IMG/VR virus record: IMGVR_UViG_3300041809_000928
Coordinates: 1 to 39,600 of that record
Reading direction: 5' to 3' (one strand)
Length of the DNA: 39,600 nucleotides
From: a virus
The notes beneath the pieces were generated by a model. It had not been told where the DNA came from. It saw nothing but the letters and a program-made list of their open reading frames with translations, and did not search any database. Of the stretch, positions 16,512 through 24,126 are shown piece by piece. The position numbers were made by a program, and so were the translations under genes. Every line of letters starts with the position of its first letter. The first letter of the stretch is position 1.

Positions 16512-17429
16512 GGATGCTCCTTCGGTAGCGCTGGCAGCGCCGCCGCGGTTGGGGCGATTTGGAGAAATCGCAGTGGTTGTCGCGTTGACGGCGCGCAGTT
16601 GCGCCGCAGAAACATCGTTAGCCGCAAAGGCCGCGGCGGTCAGGAACTCGCCGCCCGCGCCGGCCCTTGCGCAGAGATCGACGGAATAGAGCGTGCCGAG
16701 ATTCTCCGCCACCAGGCATTGCTTGCCTTCGATCACGCCGGGCTTATAGCCGACGCTGGCCAGCATCGAGATGCCGAAGAGATTGAGCTTGCCCGCCTTG
16801 CGTGCTTCGCCAAGGCGAGAGCGCAGATCGGATTCAGCAGAGAAGAGATTGACGAAGCCGACGGCGCGCGTGCCTTCGAGGGCGGCGCCATCGATCCAGC
16901 CCGCGATGCGCTCGGGCTGCGATGCGCCGGTAGGATCAGCGCTTCGCTGATCGGGATGCTTCCGGCCGAAGGGTTTGCCGCTTGCCGCCTCGGCAATCAA
17001 GCCGACAAATGTGGGCGGGTAGTAATGCGGCACGCTCTGGCCGCTCAGGGAACCTGTTCCCCAACCCGGCTTGAGAATCGTGATCTTGAATTTGCTTTCG
17101 TCGGGTGAAGCGCCGTCGGCTTCGGTGACTGTCTCGAACTCGCAAGCCTCGGCCACCGGCACATAAGCCGTGGTGACTTCCTGCGCATCGCCGAAAGTGA
17201 CCTGGTCGCCGTCGATGGTATAGGAAATGCGGAAGAGCTTTGCATCCGGACCGCGCGCGATCAGGTAATCCGCGAAAGTCTCAAAGAGATAAAACCGCTG
17301 GCAGCCCGACTCATCCAGGCCAAAGGACTCGCGCAGCTCGCCGTTGATGAGCTGCTGCTGCTCGTCAAGCGAAAGATCGGCTTCAGCCGTAAGCAGAAAC
17401 TGGGGGAGGGTCTTCATTTCAAGCCTCAT
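14973..17429 (-). CDS. prohead protease - scaffold - major capsid protein fusion
   Basis: One 818-residue frame joins functions that are usually separate genes. Residues about 140-260 look like a capsid maturation protease: GRKHPDQ (His158) and LFGISMLASV (Ser221) match the His and Ser positions of the U35/S78-type proteases. A Pro/Asn/Gly/Ala linker follows. From Met307 comes a helical, Glu/Ala-rich scaffold-like stretch (about 307-430) and then a major capsid-like part to residue 818, with typical segments such as SISEETIRNDDLGAISRFPG. Start choice is open: GTG 17441, ATG 17429 (chosen, after GGTGG) or ATG 17417 (after GAGG). A strong internal ribosome site precedes Met307. The fusion could be cut by its own protease during head maturation. 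Confidence 0.85.
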   Translation of the reverse strand: MRLEMKTLPQFLLTAEADLSLDEQQQLINGELRESFGLDESGCQRFYLFETFADYLIARGPDAKLFRISYTIDGDQVTFGDAQEVTTAYVPVAEACEFETVTEADGASPDESKFKITILKPGWGTGSLSGQSVPHYYPPTFVGLIAEAASGKPFGRKHPDQRSADPTGASQPERIAGWIDGAALEGTRAVGFVNLFSAESDLRSRLGEARKAGKLNLFGISMLASVGYKPGVIEGKQCLVAENLGTLYSVDLCARAGAGGEFLTAAAFAANDVSAAQLRAVNATTTAISPNRPNRGGAASATEGASMKKSILQLLEALRQKNAPRCAELSLQFNTVAEADYPAFLDKVTNALTETPAAPGPTLVTAEAAQTQLAEAHRIQSRNRIETSLLASKLPVPAQALARTHLEMALTSEADLPQAKIDTEIASVRTAFAAFNNVGSVRPSAWSVLDSADKMELAMEAAIGVKEAVGKGVPAFRSLREAYTAITGDYDLARLSGGAGFSGQRMLASEAVLTGDFPNILLNSMTKRLLQDWAELALDGLSNLYTKQSISDYKQQDRVREGYFNELPIVGEGGLGDAGNTGNGTASYLEVTRPTDEHIFYTLQKRGGMLSISEETIRNDDLGAISRFPGRLARAGRWTLKNYITGFFVNNPNYSADTVAWFNAAHANLGSAALSQDSLIAAEIALLTQTEKDSGEPLGLPLDWIMVPPALAATARQINQTNTAGSNAFFQRFGANNERIYVNEKLTDTNDWYYGTKQENAPFLEIGFLDGIENPQIFLANQPTVGTQFTMDELQYKVKMVFNGAIIDFRGVGKNVVA
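16517..16523 (-). promoter_or_regulatory. internal Shine-Dalgarno site GAAGGAG
   Basis: GAAGGAG on the minus strand with 5 bases to ATG 16511-16509, inside the long fusion gene. It decides that an internal start is likely. The three start choices of the full-length gene have weaker sites (GGTGG or GAGG). Confidence 0.6.
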
Positions 17430-17433
17430 TGTT

Positions 17434-17472
17434 GCTTCCACCGCCGCCGCTTCGTGATGCAGCGGTGGAAGC
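17434..17472 (-). repeat. inverted repeat covering the ribosome site of the fusion capsid gene
   Basis: GCTTCCACCGC at 17434-17444 pairs perfectly over 11 bp with GCGGTGGAAGC at 17462-17472 around a 17-nt loop. On the mRNA the downstream arm contains GGTGGAAGC, the ribosome site of the ATG at 17429. The hairpin could therefore hide the full-length start and push translation to the internal start at 16511. This regulatory reading is an inference. Confidence 0.65.
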
Positions 17473-17506
17473 TGTTTTATCTGGAATACTGCCAGCCCAA
17501 TGAGGG

Positions 17507-17986
17507 CTACTTTGACGCCTTTTCTGCGATGGCCGCGATCATCTCATCCTTCTTCAAGTTGGGATCGAGTTCGATGCCATGCACTTCCAATGCGTGAGTG
17601 ACGAGCTGCGCCTTGTTCATCGCCGGCAAATCAACGGGCGCCGCGATCGGGAAGCTGTATTTCCGGCCGTCCGTCGTGACGCAAAGGCTCACCTGGACGC
17701 CTTTAACTGTGCGAGTGGAGCGCAGCAGCACTTGCCACGGCTCCAGCTTGTCGATGTCGGCTGCGCATGTGGGCGCGGGCACGGCAAGAATGGCATTCGC
17801 AGCCCTGAGAGCCGCTGTGCGCTGTGCGCCGGGGTTATCGGGATAGTCGAGCTTGGCCTGGGCGAGCGCCTTGGTGTAAAGCGCGGTCCATTGCTTTTGG
17901 GCCGTTTCCGACAGGTGCGCTGGCGGAGCGGGCGTGACGACGGCCGGAGCCGTCTTCGATGGGAGAGTGGAGGCTGCAGAACCCAT
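17507..17986 (-). CDS. ChaB-like domain protein with C-terminal HeH/SAP-like motif
   Basis: The gene has a very strong start (AAGGAGG, 5 bases, ATG). Residues about 23-67 (HLSETAQKQWTALYTKALAQ and on, ending ALRAANAIL) match the pattern of the ChaB domain: L-x-x-x-A-Q-x-x-W, a following helix, and A-x-R-x-A-W/A. ChaB-like proteins occur in phages and baculoviruses with unclear role. The C-terminus, MNKAQLVTHALEVHGIELDP, is a short helix-extended loop-helix of the HeH/SAP type that often binds nucleic acid. Its place between the F-like head gene and the protease-capsid gene suggests a head-assembly or packaged protein. Confidence 0.65.
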   Translation of the reverse strand: MGSAASTLPSKTAPAVVTPAPPAHLSETAQKQWTALYTKALAQAKLDYPDNPGAQRTAALRAANAILAVPAPTCAADIDKLEPWQVLLRSTRTVKGVQVSLCVTTDGRKYSFPIAAPVDLPAMNKAQLVTHALEVHGIELDPNLKKDEMIAAIAEKASK

Positions 17987-17996
17987 GGGGTCCTCC

Positions 17997-18905
17997 TTAC
18001 GCTGCGTTGGTTACGACCGAGAGCCCGTAGCTTTTCAGCAGCTCGCGCTCACCGTCGGTTGGTTTCAGTTGATCCGCGCTGAACGCGGGGTATAAAAGGC
18101 AAGAGCAGTTGATGGTGTTCTCCGGCGATCCGCTGGGATCGCGCGGATATTGCAACTCTTCGCCGCCCACGAGAAACGGCTCGTCGGGCTGCTTGATTCC
18201 GTTGGCCGGCCCGGCCAGGATGTGGCTGATGCGCGGAACCATCGCCACAGGGATGTGCCGCCAGCCTTTTCCGAGGCCGGGATGATGCGGCGCCAGGTCA
18301 CGGATCCGCGCCATGGACACAACCGATTGCAGCCGCCGGATTTCGTTGGTGGCGATGCTCATGGCCCGCTCGCCCACCTGGCTGAAGAGTCCGGAGAATT
18401 TCCCGTCCTCCAGGATTCCGCCGATCTGCTCGACGAGCTGCTGGAGATTCATGCCGCCCATCGCCCCGCGCTGGATAGCCGCGTTGATTTTGGCGCTGGC
18501 GTCGTGTGTCAGCCCGCCAATCAGATCCGCCGTGTAACCCTGCACCACGCGAAGCATCGCCTGGTCGACCACCGGTTGCACCATCAGCGTCCCCGAGGCA
18601 GCCGCGACCGTCGCGTCGATCTGCACGGCCGTCTGCTCATAGGCTTTCTTTTCCAAGTCATCGATCTGACTTGCCGCCTGGCTGGCGAACTCGGCCATTA
18701 CGCGATCCACCTGGGCCTTCAGCGCCTGCAGCCGCGCGGAGCTGTAGCTCTCCGGCTTGCTGCGCGCCACATCGGCGAGGATCTCGCGGTTGGCGTCATC
18801 CAGCAGCTTCACGATGCGTATCCGCGCCTCGGGCGTCAGAGCCTCGGCCTGCCTGGTAAGCAGGTCGAGTTGCCCGGCGTATGCCTGTGCGCGTGAGTCA
18901 GCCAT
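17997..18905 (-). CDS. minor head protein, Mu F / SPP1 gp7-like
   Basis: The C-terminal 100 residues carry the signature of the Mu F-like head morphogenesis family: a basic stretch, LAGPANGIKQPDEPFLVGG, ELQYPRDPSGSPENTINCSC, that is, G-F-x-V-G-G-E-x-L-x-x-P-x-D-P followed by the C-x-C pair. The N-terminal two thirds are helical. In known phages these proteins follow the portal gene and associate with it inside the head. Here the start overlaps the portal stop (TAATG), which agrees. At 302 residues the length is normal for the shorter members. Confidence 0.88.
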   Translation of the reverse strand: MADSRAQAYAGQLDLLTRQAEALTPEARIRIVKLLDDANREILADVARSKPESYSSARLQALKAQVDRVMAEFASQAASQIDDLEKKAYEQTAVQIDATVAAASGTLMVQPVVDQAMLRVVQGYTADLIGGLTHDASAKINAAIQRGAMGGMNLQQLVEQIGGILEDGKFSGLFSQVGERAMSIATNEIRRLQSVVSMARIRDLAPHHPGLGKGWRHIPVAMVPRISHILAGPANGIKQPDEPFLVGGEELQYPRDPSGSPENTINCSCLLYPAFSADQLKPTDGERELLKSYGLSVVTNAA

Positions 18906-20653
18906 TACTTCGTCCCAATCTTGAGTTCATCCGCATCAAGCTGATCGTTGTCGGGGCCATTGCCCGCTTCATCCGCCGCGTTGGGCGTGGGCACGGGCGA
19001 CTTGCCCAGCTTGTTCAGGGCATCGGCGAGCTGCGATTGCGGAAAGAACTGATCCTGCTGCTTTTTGGCGCGATCCGCTTTTTCCTGCTGCGCGGCCGTG
19101 TACTCTTGCTGGCTGTCATCGATGTCCACGCCGATCTCGCCAAGCAGCGTGTGGAAAGCCCGAGCCGCGGTGATCCCCGTAACCCATCCTTCCTGCTGGC
19201 CGGTCAGCAGCGCCGTCGCCGCGCCCGAAAGCGTCTGCGCGCCCTTTTCGAGATCCTTGACAGCAACCTCCGGGAATTCGATCGTGAAGCTCAGATCCAC
19301 GACGGCCGGTAGCACGCCGGCGCGCTGCGCGCAATCGAGCACGAAGTTCAGCACGGCCTTGATGCAGCGGGACATCAGGTTTTGCCGCTTCTGGATCTTC
19401 TTGGTGAAGGGCGCATTCATCTCCAGAGCCGACGCGCGGTTGGCATCGTCGCCATCGCCCATCAGCACGGGAGGAATGCCCGCGCCGCCCAGGCCGTACT
19501 TCTTCACCATGCCGGCGCCCGCCGCCATGTCCTGGCCTTTGAAGTCCGGCGTCTGCGCCTGAATCGCCACCTGCTCGTTTGTCACGATCACGCCCCCCTG
19601 GCGCGGAGGATCCTTGGTGAGCTTGTTTTTGTACTCGTCCACCTTCTTGGGATCGGCGCCGGTCAGCGTGTAATGCCACACAAAGCTATTCAGAAAGCGG
19701 ACCTTGTCGCCGAAGTCGAAGATCATCTGGTCAAAGAGATCGATCCAGTCGGCCAGGGAGAATAGCTCGCTGAAGCCGCGGCTGGCGCTCTTGGCCTTGT
19801 TCAGCGCGAAGTAGAAGCACTCGCCATCGAGCCGTCCATAGTTCTCCTCGTTTGGATCCTCGACGCGGCGCACAATAAGCATCGGCTTCTGGAGAACCTC
19901 GCCCACCTCGCGCCGCAGCCGCACCGCAAAAGGCACGTTGATCGAGGCCGTACCGTCGGAGGTGGCCATCTCCGCAAACTGGATGGTGTCGATGTTCATG
20001 GGGTCGATGTAACCCACGCGCACCTTGCCGCTCACGGGATTCACCGCAACGGGCACGCATAGCTCGCCGAAAGTGGTCTGCTCGTCACACCAGCTCTCGA
20101 TGTTGGCGTCCATGTCGTTGACTTCGTCGTTCCAAAAATCGTCGATCACCTGCTGCACGCGCGGATCCGTGGCTGTCACCCGCACGCCTTTGCCCAGCGT
20201 GTAGTCAGTGAGGATCTCCACGATCCGCTTGCCGAAGGGCGTGGTCACGGCAAGGAAATAGCAGACCTGCAGCATCCGGTCATGCATGAGCGGATTCAGG
20301 TCGCGTAGCGTAGCTAGGCTGGTGATGCGCCGGAAACCGGGATCCTCGCCGTCTCCGGTGGTCAGCGTGAAGAGCTGGGGCGCCACGGCCTCGGCGGCGA
20401 GTTTGTCCTCGGCCGAGAGCTTTCCCGCGGCGAACATCTTCCGCGCGGCCGTGAGCAGCGTAACATCCTTGTCGCTCAGCTTCGCGAAGTTCGGCATTCC
20501 GGCTATCAGCTTGCGGGTCTCGACGATCTCGGCCTCGGCGGCCGCCGCGTCCCAGCGCTTGGCGTCGCTCAGGCTGAGCATCGTCATGCCGTTGCGCTCC
20601 TGGATGCCGCGCCGGCTAAAGAGGTTTTTCACTGCCTTCGGTATCAAGCCCAT
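18905..20653 (-). CDS. portal protein
   Basis: The gene lies between terminase large subunit and F-like head protein, the fixed place of the portal. The 582-residue length fits. The central part shows portal-like features: TPFGKRIVEILTDYTLGKGV at about 137-156, an acidic stem-like part, then GIPPVLMGDGDDANRASALE at about 396-415 before a long helix. The last 80 residues are Gln/Asp-rich and likely disordered. It would form the ring at the head vertex through which DNA passes. Its start overlaps the terminase stop by 10 bases; the ribosome site is GGAG. Confidence 0.88.
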   Translation of the reverse strand: MGLIPKAVKNLFSRRGIQERNGMTMLSLSDAKRWDAAAAEAEIVETRKLIAGMPNFAKLSDKDVTLLTAARKMFAAGKLSAEDKLAAEAVAPQLFTLTTGDGEDPGFRRITSLATLRDLNPLMHDRMLQVCYFLAVTTPFGKRIVEILTDYTLGKGVRVTATDPRVQQVIDDFWNDEVNDMDANIESWCDEQTTFGELCVPVAVNPVSGKVRVGYIDPMNIDTIQFAEMATSDGTASINVPFAVRLRREVGEVLQKPMLIVRRVEDPNEENYGRLDGECFYFALNKAKSASRGFSELFSLADWIDLFDQMIFDFGDKVRFLNSFVWHYTLTGADPKKVDEYKNKLTKDPPRQGGVIVTNEQVAIQAQTPDFKGQDMAAGAGMVKKYGLGGAGIPPVLMGDGDDANRASALEMNAPFTKKIQKRQNLMSRCIKAVLNFVLDCAQRAGVLPAVVDLSFTIEFPEVAVKDLEKGAQTLSGAATALLTGQQEGWVTGITAARAFHTLLGEIGVDIDDSQQEYTAAQQEKADRAKKQQDQFFPQSQLADALNKLGKSPVPTPNAADEAGNGPDNDQLDADELKIGTK

Positions 20654-22263
20654 CTCGATCTCCTGTCACGGCGCACAAAGTCATCGCCTCCACGGCTCTC
20701 GCCGGTCAATACCTCACCGCGCCCAAAGCTCTGCTCGCGGCCGCCTATCTGTACGCCGCTCGATGCAATCGCCGCCTGAAAGTTGATGGTGCGTGCGAGC
20801 TGCACCGCACCCTGCAGCGCGTCAGCCTGGTCATCCTTGATCTTGCCCAGAAAGAGGAGCTGCTGGATCAGAGTCTTCTGCGTTCCGTCCAGGCAGAACC
20901 GGATGGTGCCGTTCTCTACTAGCGATGAAATGCTGGAGATGCGCAAAAACTTGTCCGTGAGATTGGGCACGCCGACGATGTTGATATAGCGGCCCGTTAC
21001 GCGGCTCTGCTCATCCATCTCCTGTTTCAGCGCATCCTGGTAGGCCTGATTCTCGATACCAACTACGACGGGCAGTTCCTCGTCATAGCGGTTGAGGATG
21101 AACTCTTTCTGCTTGATGTACGGCAGCTTCACACCTTCAGACCGCTCGACATACAGGAAGCCTTTATCGTCGATGGCCAAAGTAACGCTGGCGAAGAAGT
21201 CTGCCCGCTTTTTCAGGCTGATTGCCGGATCGTAGTAAGTCACCCTAGTGAAGGCTTTTTGTTGCAGCTCCTCTCGCCGGTAGGCGTGACGGATGATCCA
21301 CTCTTCCTGAAAAACCTGTGTGTCCGCGCTGATGGGTCTGTTCCGGAACTCCTGATTAAAGAAGATGGAGCCGACGTCCTCTGACTTCAGCTTCAGAGAT
21401 TCGAGGTCCCATTTCGCCGCCCAGAGCACAGACTCCGGCGTCCACTCGTCATCAACGGCCTCATAGCGGCGTTTAATGAATCGCTTGAACTTCTCGGGAT
21501 CGAGGAGGTTCGAGAGGAACGAATCGAAGTGGAGAATGGTTCCCACCGCGAAGATCTGGGCGCTTTTGCCCAGGCTCATCACGGTCCCCTTGAACCACTT
21601 CATCAGCTTGTCGCGCGTCTCCGGGTTATCGACCGACTCTTCGTTTTCCAGATCGTCGATGATGACCAGGTCAGGGCGGTATTGCCGATAGCGCAGACCG
21701 CGCATACTCTGCCCTGCGCCGCGCGCAACGATAGTGATGCCGGTCGAGGTCCGGCAGTCGTTGACATCCCACTTTTTGTCGCCGACCAGGTCGCCGAAGT
21801 CTTCGCGCAGCTTTGCGTTTGTTTCCAGTTCTTCTTTGACGGCCGCGAGCTGCAGCGCTGCGTTCGGTTGTGTGTCGCCGATCAACACGATGAAGCGGCG
21901 GAGCTTATAGCAAATGCAATAAAGCGGGAAGATAACGGAAACGACGGTAGACTTGGCGTGTTCGCGGGGAGCTGCGATTGCGGCGAACCGTTCGGTCAGC
22001 AGAATTGTATAGAGTTCGCGGTGAAACTCCGCCGGCTCGATGAAGCGACCCGTTTCCGGATCCTCCATGAAGTGATGCAGATATTTGACCGCGAATTCCG
22101 TGATCTGATCCGCTAGCTCCCAAGCCTTTGAGAGCACGGCGATGGCGTCCGACTTTACGCCTGGAGCTGCCGAGGGAACCTTCTGGAAGACAGCCCGAAG
22201 GCTGTTTCCAGCTTCCTCACGCCGCTGACGCTTCGATATGTTTTGCGAAGGCCTCAGCGGCAT
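20644..22263 (-). CDS. terL: terminase large subunit
   Basis: The ATPase part has a Walker A-like segment AAPREHAKST with Lys104 and a Walker B LVIIDDLENEE with Asp203-Asp204. The C-terminal nuclease part begins with TRVTYYDPAISLKKRADFFA, whose Asp fits the first acidic residue of the RNase H-like fold of Terminase_6 family members. At 539 residues the length is normal. The protein cuts and pumps phage DNA into the head, here by the headful route if it works like Mu gp28. Start ATG 22263 follows CAGGAGC and overlaps the small subunit gene by 47 bases. Confidence 0.95.
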   Translation of the reverse strand: MPLRPSQNISKRQRREEAGNSLRAVFQKVPSAAPGVKSDAIAVLSKAWELADQITEFAVKYLHHFMEDPETGRFIEPAEFHRELYTILLTERFAAIAAPREHAKSTVVSVIFPLYCICYKLRRFIVLIGDTQPNAALQLAAVKEELETNAKLREDFGDLVGDKKWDVNDCRTSTGITIVARGAGQSMRGLRYRQYRPDLVIIDDLENEESVDNPETRDKLMKWFKGTVMSLGKSAQIFAVGTILHFDSFLSNLLDPEKFKRFIKRRYEAVDDEWTPESVLWAAKWDLESLKLKSEDVGSIFFNQEFRNRPISADTQVFQEEWIIRHAYRREELQQKAFTRVTYYDPAISLKKRADFFASVTLAIDDKGFLYVERSEGVKLPYIKQKEFILNRYDEELPVVVGIENQAYQDALKQEMDEQSRVTGRYINIVGVPNLTDKFLRISSISSLVENGTIRFCLDGTQKTLIQQLLFLGKIKDDQADALQGAVQLARTINFQAAIASSGVQIGGREQSFGRGEVLTGESRGGDDFVRRDRRSRWA

Positions 22264-22963
22264 GGGATAGCTCCTGGATCAAATCTTCCTGAATTGGGTC
22301 GATGACTTCGCGCACCTGTTTCCTTGTGCGCAGCTTCTTGAGTAAGTCCTGCGCGGCAAGCAGGTAGATCTCGCGCGGATCGCCGGCCTCGGCCGCCAGC
22401 TTCGCGCGTTCGGCGTCGATCTTTTTCAGATCCGCGTCAACCCGCTTCGCCTGCAGCTCCACGCGCTGAAGACGGCTGAGGGTGAGCGACAAGACGTTCA
22501 GGCCATCCAAAAACTTGGCCTGGTCGCCCGTGCCCACTTGCTGCATCAGTGTGAAGACCTGGTCGCGCATGGCGTTCATCACCGCCGCGTTCGTTCCCGG
22601 CAGATCGTTGCCTGCGAAAGCCGCCGCCCACTCGCGGGCCTTGGCGCTCTCGGCCAGGACTTGCTTGCGCACTTGCGAGACGCGCAGATCGAACCAGCGC
22701 TGCAGCGACGATTTGGGAAGCCGCAAGCCGGGGAACATGTCCAGCGCGTCGAAGTCCAACTGCTCCCAGTCGATGAAGCCGCCGCCGTCTTTATCCCACT
22801 CCGCGCTGTAGGGCTTCGCCGACTGCTCGGCGATCTCCACCCAGGTGCGGCCGCGGTCGTAGAGATGCTTGATCGCGTCCTGGACGCTCTGCGGCAGGCG
22901 GTCGATCTTGAGCGGCTGCCTGGTCGCGCGCGCTTCTCCGGTTTTTGGCTTAGGCTTGGTCAT
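22217..22963 (-). CDS. terminase small subunit, Mu gp27 / DUF3486-like
   Basis: The 248-residue protein begins with a basic tail, then KIDRLPQSVQDAIKHLYDRG (about 20-39), the typical N-terminal helix of the Mu gp27-type small terminases, and continues with an HTH-like part (LPKSSLQRWFDLRVSQVRKQ). The C-terminal part is a long, charged helix. It lies directly upstream of the large terminase gene and would recognise phage DNA for packaging. I chose ATG 22963 (MTKPKPKTG) after AAAGGAAAC over an upstream start at 23032, because the longer form would run through the inverted repeat at 22984-23018. Confidence 0.85.
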   Translation of the reverse strand: MTKPKPKTGEARATRQPLKIDRLPQSVQDAIKHLYDRGRTWVEIAEQSAKPYSAEWDKDGGGFIDWEQLDFDALDMFPGLRLPKSSLQRWFDLRVSQVRKQVLAESAKAREWAAAFAGNDLPGTNAAVMNAMRDQVFTLMQQVGTGDQAKFLDGLNVLSLTLSRLQRVELQAKRVDADLKKIDAERAKLAAEAGDPREIYLLAAQDLLKKLRTRKQVREVIDPIQEDLIQELSHAAEAFAKHIEASAA

Positions 22964-22983
22964 GTTTCCTTTGTCAAAATGCC

Positions 22984-23018
22984 GGAATGTTATTCCCAGA
23001 CGAAGGGAATAACATTCC
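22984..23018 (-). promoter_or_regulatory. double operator-like dyad / 14-bp perfect inverted repeat before packaging genes
   Basis: GGAATGTTATTCCC (22984-22997) and GGGAATAACATTCC (23005-23018) form a perfect 14-bp inverted repeat with a 7-nt spacer. Each arm is itself a dyad, GGAAT-N3-ATTCC. The two dyad centres are 22 bp apart, about two turns of DNA, so two protein dimers could bind on one face. It lies 21 bases upstream of the small terminase start. It may be an operator of a late promoter or an RNA hairpin; no T-run follows. The binding protein is unknown. Confidence 0.6.
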
Positions 23019-23035
23019 CTGGAAAATCGCAAACC

Positions 23036-23365
23036 TCAGTTGAAGAGCACGTCGTCATTGCTGCGCCCGGCGGTCACAAAGCGCAGACCAGCGGCGGTCA
23101 GCACGATCTGGCTGATCTCCACGTTGCCGGTCATTTCGTTGATCGCAGTTTTGAAATCGAGATAGTCGAGCACAGCGAGATCCTGGAGTAGCGTGTCAAC
23201 CTGCTCCCGGCCCATGCCCTGGCCCATCTTCTGCAGCACAGCCCAAACCTCGAAGTTGTCCATCCGGGAGAGCTGGTGCTCGTGCCCCTCGCGCACCATC
23301 TTCAGGATGATGCCTCGCCTGCGCCGCATCTGGATCGCTTTACGATCCGCTTCCATCGCCGCCAC
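23036..23365 (-). CDS. small winged-helix-like protein, 109 aa
   Basis: The protein has a basic N-terminus (RKAIQMRRRRGIILKMVREG), a helix pair and a C-terminal beta-type end VEISQIVLTAAGLRFVTAGR. Together these look like a small winged helix of the kind seen just before the terminase genes in Mu-like phages (near Mu gp25-gp26). DNA binding is inferred. It overlaps the upstream membrane-protein gene by 26 bases and ends 17 bases before the double dyad element. Confidence 0.65.
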   Translation of the reverse strand: MAAMEADRKAIQMRRRRGIILKMVREGHEHQLSRMDNFEVWAVLQKMGQGMGREQVDTLLQDLAVLDYLDFKTAINEMTGNVEISQIVLTAAGLRFVTAGRSNDDVLFN

Positions 23366-23879
23366 TTTGCCCTCCGCCCCGATTGCGCCGCTCCACCAGT
23401 GAATTCACTGACTGCGCAATCCCTTGCAAAACTTTGTCCTGCTCATCAAGCCGCGCGTAAACGCCGGGAAACTCGCTCGCTGCATAAATCGCCAGCCGCT
23501 CCACCTGCTCGAACTGCCGGTTGCCCTGGTCCGCCAGCCTGGTCAGCGCATCCGCCGTGCGCCCGGCGGAGCTGGCTGAATGTTCCAGACCGCCGGCCAC
23601 GATGGTGAAACTCTCGCGCACCGTGGCGTTCAGGCCCTCAAAGAGCCGCCCAACCGCGAAGATCCCCACAATCACGATCAGGAACATGGGCCCCCAGCCC
23701 TGAAGCAGCGCGAAGGCTTTATCCGGTTGCTGGCGTAAAACCTCGTATGCGCCCATCACCACAGCCGCGCCGCTCGCTCCGCTGATTGCCAGGCCTAAGT
23801 GCTTGAGCCAGCCGGCTCTGAAGCCCATGCCCAGCTCAGCCTTCGGTACGCCGCTTCCTGTCAGGTTCAGGCTCGTCAT
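23340..23879 (-). CDS. membrane protein with coiled-coil tail, 179 aa
   Basis: Two hydrophobic segments are visible, about residues 25-43 (LKHLGLAISGASGAAVVMGA) and 60-78 (GWGPMFLIVIVGIFAVGRLF), followed by a soluble helical part with heptad-like spacing (about 80-165) and a Gly-rich end. Such proteins stand before the terminase genes in Mu-like phages; a role in lysis or DNA ejection is possible but not shown. I chose ATG 23879 (MTSLNLTG) after GGTGG over a start at 23909. No catalytic motif. Confidence 0.65.
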   Translation of the reverse strand: MTSLNLTGSGVPKAELGMGFRAGWLKHLGLAISGASGAAVVMGAYEVLRQQPDKAFALLQGWGPMFLIVIVGIFAVGRLFEGLNATVRESFTIVAGGLEHSASSAGRTADALTRLADQGNRQFEQVERLAIYAASEFPGVYARLDEQDKVLQGIAQSVNSLVERRNRGGGQSGGDGSGS

Positions 23880-24126
23880 TTGGCGGCCACCTGCGATGCT
23901 TGCCAGCAAACCCCTACCCCAGCCAAAAACCTACCCATAAAACCCCCTCGAAACCCAAGAACCTCGTTTGCCGCCGCGGGCAGTTCAGCCCGCTTCCCTG
24001 AACGGGTACGACAGGCACCTATTCGCCTCACTGCGCCTCCCGCTCCGTTTTTGGCTACTACCCCCGCCAGAAATCCATCAGGCGGCTTCTGGAGCCTCCC
24101 GGCGCGTTTTTGGCTTTTGCCGGTTT
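23880..24126 (-). repeat. non-coding stretch with hairpins and GTTTTTGGCT repeats
   Basis: This 247-bp gap after the nuclease gene holds three copies of GTTTTTGGCT (inverted at 23921-23930, direct at 24047-24056 and 24106-24115). It also holds a perfect hairpin GCGGGC/GCCCGC (23976-23981 with 23988-23993) and a second CCAGAA/TTCTGG (24067-24072 with 24087-24092). A frame covering 23876-24178 runs through it and ends in an ATGA overlap with the next gene, but its composition is low-complexity and I do not call it a gene. Confidence 0.5.

Noticed and set aside
22964-23032. Longer start for the small terminase
   Set aside because: The extension would be encoded by the inverted repeat 22984-23018; the inner ATG 22963 has AAAGGAAAC in front and gives the normal family start.
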